Below are positions 53,305 to 63,414 of a DNA stretch of 64,000 nucleotides, piece by piece. Every line of letters begins with the position of its first letter. Within the stretch, counting starts at the first letter, position 1. The notes under the pieces were generated by a model, which worked only from the letters and a program-made list of their open reading frames with translations, did not search any database and was not told the origin of the DNA. The stretch comes from Candidatus Obscuribacterales bacterium (GTDB taxonomy: Bacteria; Cyanobacteriota; Vampirovibrionia; Obscuribacterales; Obscuribacteraceae), in NCBI GenBank assembly GCA_020054205.1, contig JAGVLS010000020.1, forward strand, positions 157,223 to 221,222, in the 5' to 3' direction. A program made the position numbers and the translations under genes.

Positions 53305-54789
53305 TTAACGATTGCCGACATTACTATTGTCTATGATATTAAATTGACTGGAAGTGTGGTCTGATGATGATTGCTTTTGTAAAGTTCTGTTGGACTCCAA
53401 ATTAGGCATAGCAATATGTAATGCTTCAGTTAAGTATTCAATGCCAACAATTTCTAGTCCATTAAATTTACCTTGAGTCGGTAAATTTCCTTTAGGGACA
53501 ACAGCTTTTTTAAAGCCCATGGATTGGGCTTCTTTTAGGCGCTTTTCAATAAGGCTAACGGGTCTAATTTCACCAGTCAATCCAATTTCACCAATAAAGA
53601 CAACAAATGGATCTAGAGAGCGATCAAAATGAGAAGTGGCGATAGCAATACTTACTCCTAAGTCGCCTCCCGGATCAGAAAATTCAAATCCACCAACAAC
53701 ATTTATATAAACATCTTGTCTGGCTAATGGTAACCCAATTCTTTTTTCCAGCACAGCTAGAATTAATTGTAGTCTGTTAACATCAAAACCATTTGCAACG
53801 CGTCTTGGGCTAGTAAGAGCACTAATGCCAGATAATGACTGTACTTCAACTAAAAATGACTTATTGCCTTCAGCTATCGATAAAATAGCACAACCGGATG
53901 GCACTCTTAGACTTGTCTTACCGGCTAAACGATCGCCAATAAATAACGAGCTTGGATTATCTACTTCTTTTAGTCCATTTTCTGACATAGCTAAAATGGA
54001 AATTTCATTTGTTGAACCAAAGCGATTTTTCTTCGATCTTAAAATTCTCAATTGCCTTGATTTATCACCTTCGAAATACAGCACAACATCAACCATGTGT
54101 TCCAATACTCTTGGTCCGGCAATGGAGCCATCTTTTGTCACGTGTCCAACTATAATTGTGGCAATGCCTTTTGTTTTTGCAGTTGTAACTAAAAAACTAG
54201 CACATTCTCTTACTTGGCTTACTGAGCCTGGCGCACTATTTATGAGTGGATGATACATCGATTGGATACTATCTACGATAAGAAATTGAACATCATGTTG
54301 ATTGAGTAATTTTTCTAAAGCTAAAACATTTTGTTGAGAATCTACAAAAATATTTTTTGAGTCTAATTTCAATCTTTTTGAACGTAAACAAACTTGTTGT
54401 TTTGATTCTTCTGCTGATAAATATAAAACTTGATTTTTGTAAGATAAATTATGAGCTATTTGTGTAAGCATTGTCGACTTTCCAATGCCTGGATCTCCAG
54501 CTAATAAAATAACGGAGCCAGAAACTATACCGCCACCGAAAACTTCATCTGTTTGTTTTAGCCCAGTTGTGTAGCGAGTCTCTGTTTCATTAAGAGTGAT
54601 ATCACTTAATAAAGATGCTTCTATATCTTTTGGTTCATTTATTGTCCTTAAAGGATTGCTTTCTTTCAATTCAAAATCAATTTCTTCAACCAATGAATTC
54701 CAAGAATTACATTCAGTACATTTGCCCAAATATCTTGACGACTTAAAGCCGCACTCTTGGCAAATATAATGGCTTTTAACGCGTGACAT
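53305..54789 (-). CDS. radA: DNA repair protein RadA
   Basis: 494 residues. A Cys4 zinc finger lies at the N-terminus (CQECG, CTEC, residues 10-27). Walker A is GDPGIGKSTM near 97, the KNRFG motif near 255, and a Lon-like C-terminal domain covers about 320-460 (VNVVGGFEFSDPGGDLGVSIAI). It promotes branch migration in recombination. It is the first gene of the operon radA-uvrC-ORF-acetyltransferase-rarA-GT9. The last 35 residues are Ser/Asn-rich and not conserved. Confidence 0.96.
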   Translation of the reverse strand: MSRVKSHYICQECGFKSSRYLGKCTECNSWNSLVEEIDFELKESNPLRTINEPKDIEASLLSDITLNETETRYTTGLKQTDEVFGGGIVSGSVILLAGDPGIGKSTMLTQIAHNLSYKNQVLYLSAEESKQQVCLRSKRLKLDSKNIFVDSQQNVLALEKLLNQHDVQFLIVDSIQSMYHPLINSAPGSVSQVRECASFLVTTAKTKGIATIIVGHVTKDGSIAGPRVLEHMVDVVLYFEGDKSRQLRILRSKKNRFGSTNEISILAMSENGLKEVDNPSSLFIGDRLAGKTSLRVPSGCAILSIAEGNKSFLVEVQSLSGISALTSPRRVANGFDVNRLQLILAVLEKRIGLPLARQDVYINVVGGFEFSDPGGDLGVSIAIATSHFDRSLDPFVVFIGEIGLTGEIRPVSLIEKRLKEAQSMGFKKAVVPKGNLPTQGKFNGLEIVGIEYLTEALHIAMPNLESNRTLQKQSSSDHTSSQFNIIDNSNVGNR

Positions 54790-54955
54790 GCCTTTATCCT
54801 ATAGAACCCTATATATATAGATGTATATAAGTGTGAGTGAATTTTTAGCTTTTCTAGCTAAATTCATTTGACTGTCTCATTGCTCTCCAGCAAATAATAG
54901 TATGTACGATTTAGTTTGTGTTCTCAAATAATATTTTGCCAAGTACTAAATAATT

Positions 54956-55231
54956 ATGACTATTTTTGTTTTACTTTTAAGTGTTTCAACTTTAATAAAC
55001 CTGGACTTTGCCTACCAGTCCCCGATACAAAATTCTAAGGGGCCAAATGCAATGCAAATAATTGCCCAGCAATATGGTGCAGATGATCCTCATGGAGAAG
55101 ATCCCCATGGTTTAGATCCACATGATGAATATAATGATGATAAATTGCCAGCAAATGAAGCAAAGGACAAATATACAGCACCTACTAATGTATATGGATC
55201 TGATGTCACAAATACCAAAGCACCCTATTAA
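54956..55231 (+). CDS. Small exported Asp/His-rich protein
   Basis: 91 residues. The N-terminus is hydrophobic (residues 2-19) and could be a signal peptide or anchor. The mature part has DDPHGEDPHGLDPHDE, three DPH units that would suit divalent metal binding, followed by an acidic-to-polar tail. No ribosome-binding site is clear, so the gene itself is moderately supported; the repeated coding pattern is the main reason to keep it. It precedes lgt by 48 bases. Confidence 0.55.
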   Translation: MTIFVLLLSVSTLINLDFAYQSPIQNSKGPNAMQIIAQQYGADDPHGEDPHGLDPHDEYNDDKLPANEAKDKYTAPTNVYGSDVTNTKAPY

Positions 55232-55279
55232 TTGATATGATAATCTTGCTTATGGAATTGATTTAAGCGGGAAAAAACT

Positions 55280-56107
55280 TTGCCTTCAATTATTTTTCAG
55301 TCACCAGGAGCAGTCCTTTTTTCATTAGGGACTTTTACTGTGCGTTGGTACGGCATTATGATTGCAATTGGGTTTTTGATTGCACTTCATTTTGGTCAGC
55401 GGCTGGCTAGTAAATATAAGATTGCCGAAGAACAATTTTTAAATTTGTGTCTAGTTACTTTTATCTCAGGTGTGCTTGGGGCAAGACTTTATTTTGTATT
55501 TTTAAATTGGCATATATTTGCTTTGCGTCCTCAAGATATTTTAGCGACCTGGCAAGGTGGTTTATCAATTCATGGTGGAATTGTAGGAGGATTGATAGCT
55601 GGGTTTATTTTTTGTTCTGTCTATAAATTGCCTTTTTTAGCTCTATCAGATATTTGGGGTGCAACATTACCTCTTGGACAAGCAATAGGAAGATGGGGTA
55701 ATTTTTTTAATTCGGAGGCATATGGACATCCGGTGGCAACTGATGCTTTTTTGAAAGTTTATATTCCTATTGCTGAAAGACCAATGCCATATATACATGA
55801 CTCGTTTTTTCAACCTACTTTTTTTTATGAGTCAGTCTGGGATTTTTCTATATTTCTTTTGCTTTATTTTTATTTGTTCAAAAAATTACGTGCGTATCCC
55901 GGTACTACTTTTCTTGTTTATTTAATAGCATATTCAATTGGACGTTTAATTATCGAGCCAATGCGCCTTGATAGCATTATGTTTCATGGTATGGCAGTAC
56001 CTTCTTTAGTTAGTGCTATCACTTTGCTCTTATCTTGTTTAGGACTTATGTATATTATTTTGACTTGTCGTGAAAATCCGCCAAATAAACAAAATAACAA
56101 ATCATAA
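55280..56107 (+). CDS. lgt: Prolipoprotein diacylglyceryl transferase
   Basis: 275 residues, seven membrane spans. The Lgt signature GRWGNFFNSEAYG lies near residue 136, HGGIVGG near 95 and a late YSIGRLIIEPMRLDS near 215. It transfers diacylglycerol from phosphatidylglycerol to the cysteine of prolipoproteins, the first step of lipoprotein maturation. The start is TTG, consistent with the conserved N-terminus SIIFQSPGAVLFSLG; no ATG fits. Its 3' end overlaps the convergent GT87-like gene by 53 bases. Confidence 0.95.
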   Translation: MPSIIFQSPGAVLFSLGTFTVRWYGIMIAIGFLIALHFGQRLASKYKIAEEQFLNLCLVTFISGVLGARLYFVFLNWHIFALRPQDILATWQGGLSIHGGIVGGLIAGFIFCSVYKLPFLALSDIWGATLPLGQAIGRWGNFFNSEAYGHPVATDAFLKVYIPIAERPMPYIHDSFFQPTFFYESVWDFSIFLLLYFYLFKKLRAYPGTTFLVYLIAYSIGRLIIEPMRLDSIMFHGMAVPSLVSAITLLLSCLGLMYIILTCRENPPNKQNNKS

Positions 56108-57335
56108 TTAAAACTAATGCCCAGACGAAAAATGGTTGTATATAAAACAATTGTATTTGATCTTTGAATATATAAAATACCCAACTTAAAAATGGATAAA
56201 AAACAATGAGAATAGTGGCTATATTAATAACTGTATTTTGTTTGTTTTTTTGATTAGAAAACAAATTATAAAGCCATAAACAAGGCAATAAGGTTAGTAA
56301 ATAGTCTTGAATATGAGTGTGTGGACTTGATACGAGCAATAGTAGTGTTGTACAGGCAGCTAGTGCTTCAAATAATTTATTGTCGGTTTTAACTAATTGA
56401 TAATTTTTTAGCCAGATAATGCCTGCCACAATGATAGATATTGCTAAAAAAGCAATACTTGCATAATGTCCTATAGGAGAATCTCCACCCATAATTAGAC
56501 TTATAACGCCACGCAAATTTTGCATGTCTTCAGGAGACACACCAATTATTTTAGTGCCTGTCTCTCCTGATATTAATGCATTTGGATAAGCTAATACATT
56601 TGCTGGACCAACCGTGACTAAAGCAAGAATAATTAAGAGTGCAAGTCCTAACGCAAAACCTAATGCAAAATTTAGTCTACCCAAAATTATGCCAATTACT
56701 AATATAAAAGGAGTATATTGCAATTTAATAGCCATGAGCGAGCTAATTAGCCCAGCTTTAAACGGTTTATTATTTTTCAATAAAAGCCAATAAGCACTAA
56801 ATAATGGCAATAATAAGAGGGAAGTTTGTCCTAACTCAAAACTAAGCCAAGTTGGAAAAGCACAAAAGGCGCCAGCATAAATAAAAGCTTTTTTTACATT
56901 ACTGTAATTAGTATTTTGCAAATTGTTTTTTACTGTTATAAACAATAAAAAGGCACCTAATAAAAACCAAAATACCCAAGCAAAAGACATGGACATTAGT
57001 GAAAGAGGCAACATTAACGAAAAAAAGTAAGGAGGATATTGAAGGTAAAAAGGAAGTTCAGGTTTTACTGGAGCAATTAATTGTTGGACAGATTGGCTCT
57101 GGATAAGCGGATCATAAATATTAATTGGGTGAGACAAACACTCTTTAGCTAAAATGGCAGCATTATATACATTTACAAAATCAAGCACATAAGGTCTGCC
57201 GTTAATTACGCGTGCAAAAAGAAAATTGGTAGCTAAATATTTTCCTAACTCAAAATAACTGCAAATACTCCAAAGAAAGAGTGCTGCTAAATAAGCAAAC
57301 CAGATTAGTCTTTGATGATGATTGCTTATTTGCAT
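56055..57335 (-). CDS. GT87-like polyprenol-dependent membrane glycosyltransferase
   Basis: 426 residues with about nine to ten membrane spans. The first extracytoplasmic loop has VLDFVNVYNAA and PLIQSQ, followed by QYPPYFFSLMLPLSL, a layout of the GT87/DUF2029 family (PimE-type mannosyltransferases). These use polyprenyl-phosphate mannose on the outer membrane face. The acceptor is not visible. It overlaps the end of lgt and the hydroxyacid dehydrogenase gene upstream (ten bases). Confidence 0.8.
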   Translation of the reverse strand: MQISNHHQRLIWFAYLAALFLWSICSYFELGKYLATNFLFARVINGRPYVLDFVNVYNAAILAKECLSHPINIYDPLIQSQSVQQLIAPVKPELPFYLQYPPYFFSLMLPLSLMSMSFAWVFWFLLGAFLLFITVKNNLQNTNYSNVKKAFIYAGAFCAFPTWLSFELGQTSLLLLPLFSAYWLLLKNNKPFKAGLISSLMAIKLQYTPFILVIGIILGRLNFALGFALGLALLIILALVTVGPANVLAYPNALISGETGTKIIGVSPEDMQNLRGVISLIMGGDSPIGHYASIAFLAISIIVAGIIWLKNYQLVKTDNKLFEALAACTTLLLLVSSPHTHIQDYLLTLLPCLWLYNLFSNQKNKQNTVINIATILIVFYPFLSWVFYIFKDQIQLFYIQPFFVWALVLIMICYFVYLADFHDKSK

Positions 57336-58345
57336 TTGACGTTACCTGTGATTCTGTTTTTGAAATTAGGCCAATATTTGGCATTAACTATATTCACTGG
57401 CATATTGCCTGCAAAAGCTTGGATTAAACCATTGACAGCACTTTGTGCCATTTTAGTGCGAGTTTCTAGAGTGGCACTTCCTATATGTGGTGTCAAAACA
57501 ACATTGGGTAAATTCTTAAGCTCATCTGGAATTTTAGGTTCGTTTTCAAATACATCCAAACCCGCACCTTTTATTTTTCCTGTTTTAAGAATAGTGATTA
57601 ATGCTTTTTGATCAATTATGGCACCACGAGCAGTATTAACAAGAATTGCAGAAGGTTTCATCAAAGAAAGTTCTTTTGTTCCTAATAAGTGAAATGTATT
57701 TTTGTTTAGTGGACAATGAATGCTGACAAAATCTGAATCAGACAATAATTGTTCTAGGCTTACATATTTGGCTTTTAGTTGACTCTCAATTTCTGCTTCT
57801 GCTTTATTGCGTTGAAAGTATGATATTTCCATATCAAAACCATTTGCTCTTTTTGCCATGCATTGTCCTATTTGACCTAGTCCAATAATGCCTAATTTTT
57901 TACCCCAAACATCTGAGCCTAACATAAAATCAAAAGACCATTTATCCCATTTGTTATCTAATATATAGATGTAGCTTTCAACTACACGTCGAGCCACTGC
58001 TAACATGAGGGCAAATGCTAAATCAGCAGTTGTATTTTCTAAAACATTTGGTGTATTTAAAACTAATATGTTTCTTTCAGATGCTGCTTCTATATCTATG
58101 TTGTCTGTACCAACAGCAACATTTGCTATTAATTTCAAATTGGGACAAGCATCCATTAATTGAGCTGTAATTTGACTAGATATAAGACAAACAAAAGCAT
58201 CTTTACTTTTAAGTGATTTGCTTAATTCGTCCGTTGATAATTCATAGTTGTTTGGACTTAAGCTAAGTGAACAATGTTGAGATAAGGTATCAAGGACTTC
58301 TTTTGGTAATTTTGAATCGGCAAATACATTGATAGAACTAGTCAT
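57326..58345 (-). CDS. D-2-hydroxyacid dehydrogenase (glyoxylate/hydroxypyruvate reductase-like)
   Basis: 339 residues. The NAD(P)-binding loop is GIIGLGQIGQCMAKRA near residue 150. LVNTARGAIIDQKALI near 235, GLDVFENEP near 258 and TPHIGSATLETR near 285 give the Arg-Glu-His catalytic set. It interconverts 2-oxo acids and D-2-hydroxy acids; glyoxylate or hydroxypyruvate are the likely substrates. It overlaps the end of glpD by four bases, suggesting a shared route for glycerate or glycerol. Confidence 0.92.
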   Translation of the reverse strand: MTSSINVFADSKLPKEVLDTLSQHCSLSLSPNNYELSTDELSKSLKSKDAFVCLISSQITAQLMDACPNLKLIANVAVGTDNIDIEAASERNILVLNTPNVLENTTADLAFALMLAVARRVVESYIYILDNKWDKWSFDFMLGSDVWGKKLGIIGLGQIGQCMAKRANGFDMEISYFQRNKAEAEIESQLKAKYVSLEQLLSDSDFVSIHCPLNKNTFHLLGTKELSLMKPSAILVNTARGAIIDQKALITILKTGKIKGAGLDVFENEPKIPDELKNLPNVVLTPHIGSATLETRTKMAQSAVNGLIQAFAGNMPVNIVNAKYWPNFKNRITGNVKCK

Positions 58346-60000
58346 TTTGTAAATGGCTCCATAAGCTCAGAAATATATTCATTTAAAGAATTTATTTCTG
58401 CTTGTACTCTGTTTTCATCCCAATTCAATAGCGGTTGCATTAAGTAAGCAATTTTTGGTGCAGCTTCAAGGCATTGTTTGAAGTGCAACATACCAAGGCG
58501 CAGGCGTCGAAATAATAAATCTTGCAATGAGATTGTCATTTCACGTGTAACAGAAAAAGGTATTTCTGCCATAATAAATGGGAAATCCGCACAAATTTTT
58601 TCTTTTAAAAGAGGATTTGTTTCAGCAATTTCTATAACTAATTGAGCATCGCTACCATAATTGGCAATTAAATGATCGATTGTTCTTGGCTCTAAATCAA
58701 TTTTCAAAGCCTTTGTTCTAATGATATTACATTTTGTTATGAAATCTTCTTTGTTTGTAAAACCACCAAGCATAATTTCTTTAGTGATGTCAGCTTTCAT
58801 TGTTTTATGCGGCAATTTTTGAAAAGTTTTTTCCATTATTTCTTCAGCCATTAATCGATAACTAGTTAATTTTCCTCCAGCTACACAAATTAATTCGCCT
58901 GGGGCCTCAAATATAATATGCTCGCGCGACATTGATGAAGTGTTATTGTGATTAGAATTGGAGTTGTGAGCAGAAAAATTTACTAAAGGTCTAAGCCCAG
59001 CAAAAGTAGCAGTTATATCTGTACGTGTTAAAGGTCTATTTTCTGCGTATTTATTCACAACAGATAACAAATAATCTATTTCATTATCTTGGGCTATTGG
59101 CTTCATAAGATCGCCAGTATAGGGACTATCTGTAGTGCCAATCATTACATACTGATGCCATGGAATTACAAAAACCCATCGATTATCTTCTGTGGGTAAA
59201 AATAGTCCAGTTGTGGTATTAAAAGCTGAAGGTGAAACTAATATGTGAATTCCTTTGGAAGCAGTAATGCGCTTTTGCCACTTAGGTATAACTAAACGAC
59301 AAATATCATCTGACCAAACTCCAGTAGCATTAATACATACTTCGCCATGAAATGAATAATCGTCGCCTGTCAAATAATCATGGCATACAACTCCTTTTAC
59401 TTTATCTGACTCGCGAAGCATAGAAATTGCTTTCATATAATTAATGGCTATTGCACCATTTTCGCATGCTGACTGAATGACTGCTAAAACAATGCGAGAG
59501 TCATCTGTTTGACAGTCGATAAAACTAATTGCGCCATTGATATTATTACTTGTTATAGCAGGGGCAATCTGAAAAGTTTCGTTTGCATTTATTACTTTAT
59601 GGTGATGTGGAGCAGATGATGCTAATGAGAGAAGATCATAAACTGATAATCCTAACCTTGCCTTTAAATTGAAAAAATGGTTTTCTTTTTCCAAAGGCAA
59701 AATAAAGTCAATTTCTTTGACTAAATGAGGAGCTATTTGTGATAACAATGCTCTTTCTTGGCATAATTCAGTTGTGAGCTTAAATTCAAATTGTTCTAAA
59801 TAACGCAAACCGCCATGAATTAGTTTTGTTGTGCGACTAGAGGTGCCTGAGGCAAAGTCATTTTGGTCTATAAGAAGTGTAGAGAGTCCATGTAAGGCAG
59901 CATTCTGTGCAATTCCAGCACCGGTTATGCCACCACCAATGATGATAAGGTCAAACTTTTTACTTTGGGCAATTTCAAGCGATTCTGTTCTGGATTTCAT
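58342..60000 (-). CDS. glpD: Aerobic glycerol-3-phosphate dehydrogenase
   Basis: 552 residues. FAD-binding is IIGGGITGAGIAQNAALHGL at the N-terminus, then SRTTKLIHGGLRYL near 55-70, and WVFVIPWHQYVMIGTTDSPY near 270. The C-terminal DAO_C helical domain is present. It feeds electrons from glycerol-3-phosphate to quinone at the membrane, which matches the quinone-synthase and cytochrome genes here. It stands first in a two- to three-gene minus-strand operon. Confidence 0.95.
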   Translation of the reverse strand: MKSRTESLEIAQSKKFDLIIIGGGITGAGIAQNAALHGLSTLLIDQNDFASGTSSRTTKLIHGGLRYLEQFEFKLTTELCQERALLSQIAPHLVKEIDFILPLEKENHFFNLKARLGLSVYDLLSLASSAPHHHKVINANETFQIAPAITSNNINGAISFIDCQTDDSRIVLAVIQSACENGAIAINYMKAISMLRESDKVKGVVCHDYLTGDDYSFHGEVCINATGVWSDDICRLVIPKWQKRITASKGIHILVSPSAFNTTTGLFLPTEDNRWVFVIPWHQYVMIGTTDSPYTGDLMKPIAQDNEIDYLLSVVNKYAENRPLTRTDITATFAGLRPLVNFSAHNSNSNHNNTSSMSREHIIFEAPGELICVAGGKLTSYRLMAEEIMEKTFQKLPHKTMKADITKEIMLGGFTNKEDFITKCNIIRTKALKIDLEPRTIDHLIANYGSDAQLVIEIAETNPLLKEKICADFPFIMAEIPFSVTREMTISLQDLLFRRLRLGMLHFKQCLEAAPKIAYLMQPLLNWDENRVQAEINSLNEYISELMEPFTK

Positions 60001-60284
60001 ATCATTATTTTAGTGCTTATTGGAGATATATAATAAATTGCAATCTTAAAGTGACAAATAATGCTCATAAATTCATGTTATCTAACGTTGGCAACCTTAA
60101 GATTTGGACATGATTATTGATCAATGAGCATATTACTAGGAGAATGATAAGCATTAATCTATAAGTAATAGATCTAAGCATATAAAATGCTTGAATTTGA
60201 TAAGTAAGCTCATTTCAAATTTTTTTGGAAACTTACTTAAAACTCAAGTTATATTGGCAGCTCATTGAGCTAAAGAAAAGGATA

Positions 60285-63182
60285 ATGCGAAATCAAATTC
60301 TCAAACTTCTCACTGTTTTAATTGTAATTATTTTTGTTGTTCAAAATTTTGAATCTCTTGCAGCAGAACAACCTAAGGCACCAAGCGGCAAAGCAAAGAT
60401 TGATGAAAATGTTTTGCAACAGATATTTGCCTTGACTGAAAGACCTGCCACTCCTGAAGCTATTGACAAGATGCTCAAAACTGAGGAAGAAGCAGCCAAA
60501 TTTAAAAATAACAATGAAATTGATAAAGCCCTAGTCAAATTTCAAGAGGTATATGGGCTATCTAAAGAAATCAAAAATGGTGATGGTGAAGGACGGGCTC
60601 TAACTAATATGAGCCAAATTTATTATGAAAAAGGTCAATTAATCAGAGCTAAAGAATTAGCTGAAAATGCAGTTGAAGTATTAGCAGGTTCTAGAGACAA
60701 AAAATCTTTAGGTAAAGCCAACATTGTTTTATCCCAAATTTATTTTGCTCTTGATAATACGCTGGGATCAATTACTCAGTTGGATAATGCTCTTAAATGT
60801 TTTACGGATTTAACTGCCAAAGATAGTGCTGAAACAGCCAGAATTATGATTATTGCTGGTAGCCTAGCCTCTAGTTTAGGAAATCACAAACAAACAGCAT
60901 TATTTCTCAAAGGAGCTTCTGCTTGTTATGGACAAGCCAATGATACTCAGCAGCAATTGAATGTACAAATCTCTTTAGCTAGAGGCTTAGTAGATTGTGG
61001 ATTATTTACAGTTGCTCTGGAAGAAGCTAATCAAGCTTTATATGCTGCAAATAATTCTAAAAAACCTGAATTAGTTGCTATAGCAAAAACAACAGTTGGT
61101 AATTGTGAATACGCATTAGGTGAATATGCTAAAGCATTAAAAACCTTTGAAGAAGCCTTAAGTATAAAAGTGCCTGGGCAAACACCGGCAGTAAGAGCTA
61201 GCATGGAAGTAGGGTATGTGCTGGTTTTGTCTGCTATTGGAGATTTAGATCAAGCAAAAACTATTGCTGAAAGAATATTGCCTACTGTTAAAGCTCATTG
61301 CAATGCCCTTGATCATGTTTGTCTGCTAAATGCATTAGGTGTGATTGAATCACAAAAAGGAAATTATGCTAAAGCACTACCGCTATTTAAAGATGCTTTG
61401 GATTTGCAATCAATACTTAAACCTAGAAGAGATAGGCTTGCTATTATCATTATGCAAAATCAAGCAACAGCAGAATCTCATATTGGAGAAAATCGCAATG
61501 CTAAAGAACATCTGGCTACAGCTGTCGGTGCTTTAACTGCGCACAAATATCGTAATCCACAGCTTTTAGGACAAACTTATGCTGCATTAGCAGAAGTTTC
61601 TTATAACTTAAAAGAAATTCCACAAGCGCAAGAATATATTGCAAAAAGCATAGAGGCTAGTACCAAAATTAGTGATGATGCAACGCTTTGGAGAGACTAT
61701 ACAAATTTAGCCCGTATTCAAAACATACAAGGCGAAGAAAATGCTGAATCTTTAAAAAGTGCCATTTCATTTTTTAGATCTCCGCAAGCGGGTTATTTCC
61801 CTGCTCCTGATCGATCTGGTTTTCCGCTTAGTCGAGAAGAATTAGGGCAAGAATTAGTATTTCTATTAATTGACAAAGGTATGGTGGAAGAAGCTATTTT
61901 AGTTGCTGAACAGCTAAAAGAAGATTTTTTTATTACAGAATGGTTAAAGCATGGTGGCGAAGTGAAGCCTACCGATCGCGAAATTTATCATGATTTAGCT
62001 AACGAACGTATGCATTTGCATATAGCTGAAATTACAACTACTCCTGATAAACTAACTGAAGGTTGGCAAAACTGGCTGAAAAGATTTCGACAATTAGCAG
62101 CTGAAAATCAGTCGTTGGCAAGTTTAATAGCCCCTGTTCCGCTTTCAATTTCTGAAACAGTAAAATTAGTACAACAAAGTAATAAAACCGTAATTGATTA
62201 TTTAGTAGGAAGCAATGCTATAGCTGCATTTGCTATAGATAGTAAAGGCACATTGTATGGCACTCGTATTCCAATTGGAAAACAAGAATTACAAAACCAA
62301 GTACAAGTTTTAATATCGCAACAAAATAAAAATCGTGATAATGCTGGTGAAGCCAACAGACAACTTTCAGATAAACGACTTTTACAGCTTTTATATAATG
62401 AATTATTGCCTGAGCAATATCAAACTATTTTACCTAATAATCCAGATCAAACAATTGTAATTGTGCCTGATTCTGTTTTGTTTAATTTGCCGTTTGCTGC
62501 TCTAGTAGGCACTAATGGAAAATATTTAGTTGAAGATCATACATTAACTATGACAAGTTCATTAAGGAGCTTATTAAATAGCCCAACAGTTTATGGGGCA
62601 GAAATGTCTGTACTTATAGCAGGTGGTAGTGGTGCCAGTGAATCGCGTGCTAATCAAGAGACAACAATGATTTCTAATGTGTATGAGCCAGACCAAATTA
62701 TTAAATTGATTGGCAAAGATGCAGAGATAAACAATTTGCAAGAACAAGCAAAAAATAAAGTCGTATTTCATATTGCTGAAAGCATTTCTTTTGCTGACAC
62801 TAATCCATTTAAATCACGTTTATCGTTTTTATCCAGTGGCGAAGATCGTAGTCCAGTAATGATTAACCATTTATTTGGTTTAGCTTTACCTAGCAGCTTA
62901 GCTGTTTTGAGCGGTACATCCATTAATACTAAGGATAGTTCTGGCAGAGGAGTTAATTTATTTAGCCGAGGGCTAAATTATGCAGGTATTCGTAATGTCC
63001 TTATGAGTCTTTGGCTAGAGCCAGAACCAGATCGCACTGATGAGCTTTTAGAATTTTATCGTGGGCGCCAACAAGGGCTAAATCAAGCGCAGTCTTTACG
63101 AAAAGCGCAATTGCTTGCCCTTTCTAAAGATTCCTCAGTGCATAATTGGGCAGCATTTCAGTTGATTGGCCCTGGTAATTAA
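60285..63182 (+). CDS. Exported TPR-CHAT protein lacking the catalytic pair
   Basis: 965 residues from the ATG at 60285, with AAAAGGA upstream. A signal peptide occupies about 1-27 (ending LAA). TPR repeats span about 50-480 (FKNNNEIDKALVKFQEVYGLS, LGEYAKALKTFEEALSIK, KGNYAKALPLFKDALDLQ). The C-terminal CHAT domain, about 640-965, has VIVPDSVLFNLPFAALV and VEDHTLTMTSSLRSLL. In active CHAT proteases the histidine lies in an ATHG-like motif and the cysteine in SAC; here these read HIAES (near 828) and LSGTS (near 875). It is therefore probably a non-catalytic pseudoprotease acting as a periplasmic scaffold or sensor. Extracytoplasmic location is inferred from the signal peptide. Confidence 0.88.
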   Translation: MRNQILKLLTVLIVIIFVVQNFESLAAEQPKAPSGKAKIDENVLQQIFALTERPATPEAIDKMLKTEEEAAKFKNNNEIDKALVKFQEVYGLSKEIKNGDGEGRALTNMSQIYYEKGQLIRAKELAENAVEVLAGSRDKKSLGKANIVLSQIYFALDNTLGSITQLDNALKCFTDLTAKDSAETARIMIIAGSLASSLGNHKQTALFLKGASACYGQANDTQQQLNVQISLARGLVDCGLFTVALEEANQALYAANNSKKPELVAIAKTTVGNCEYALGEYAKALKTFEEALSIKVPGQTPAVRASMEVGYVLVLSAIGDLDQAKTIAERILPTVKAHCNALDHVCLLNALGVIESQKGNYAKALPLFKDALDLQSILKPRRDRLAIIIMQNQATAESHIGENRNAKEHLATAVGALTAHKYRNPQLLGQTYAALAEVSYNLKEIPQAQEYIAKSIEASTKISDDATLWRDYTNLARIQNIQGEENAESLKSAISFFRSPQAGYFPAPDRSGFPLSREELGQELVFLLIDKGMVEEAILVAEQLKEDFFITEWLKHGGEVKPTDREIYHDLANERMHLHIAEITTTPDKLTEGWQNWLKRFRQLAAENQSLASLIAPVPLSISETVKLVQQSNKTVIDYLVGSNAIAAFAIDSKGTLYGTRIPIGKQELQNQVQVLISQQNKNRDNAGEANRQLSDKRLLQLLYNELLPEQYQTILPNNPDQTIVIVPDSVLFNLPFAALVGTNGKYLVEDHTLTMTSSLRSLLNSPTVYGAEMSVLIAGGSGASESRANQETTMISNVYEPDQIIKLIGKDAEINNLQEQAKNKVVFHIAESISFADTNPFKSRLSFLSSGEDRSPVMINHLFGLALPSSLAVLSGTSINTKDSSGRGVNLFSRGLNYAGIRNVLMSLWLEPEPDRTDELLEFYRGRQQGLNQAQSLRKAQLLALSKDSSVHNWAAFQLIGPGN

Positions 63183-63268
63183 GCTTAAGTGCACAGGAAT
63201 TAATAAGCTAATAAATGGTTTTAGTTGTATAACTATTGGTTATCAGATCATTTTTGCTAATGTGATAC

Positions 63269-63290
63269 GGCTAGTCCATTACAACTAGCC
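63269..63290. repeat. Hairpin GGCTAGT/ACTAGCC
   Basis: Seven-base arms with an eight-base loop lie in the 232-base gap between two exported-protein genes. No T-run follows, so termination is uncertain. Confidence 0.4.
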
Positions 63291-63414
63291 AATGAATGTC
63301 TTGATATCGCTTGGCAATTCCAGGGAAGATGTTGAGGAGTTTAGTTTTTCTGTGCCGGGTATAAAAAAATAGTCATCGTATAAATAAAATGGTTGTAAAT
63401 GGAGAATTGGAGTT

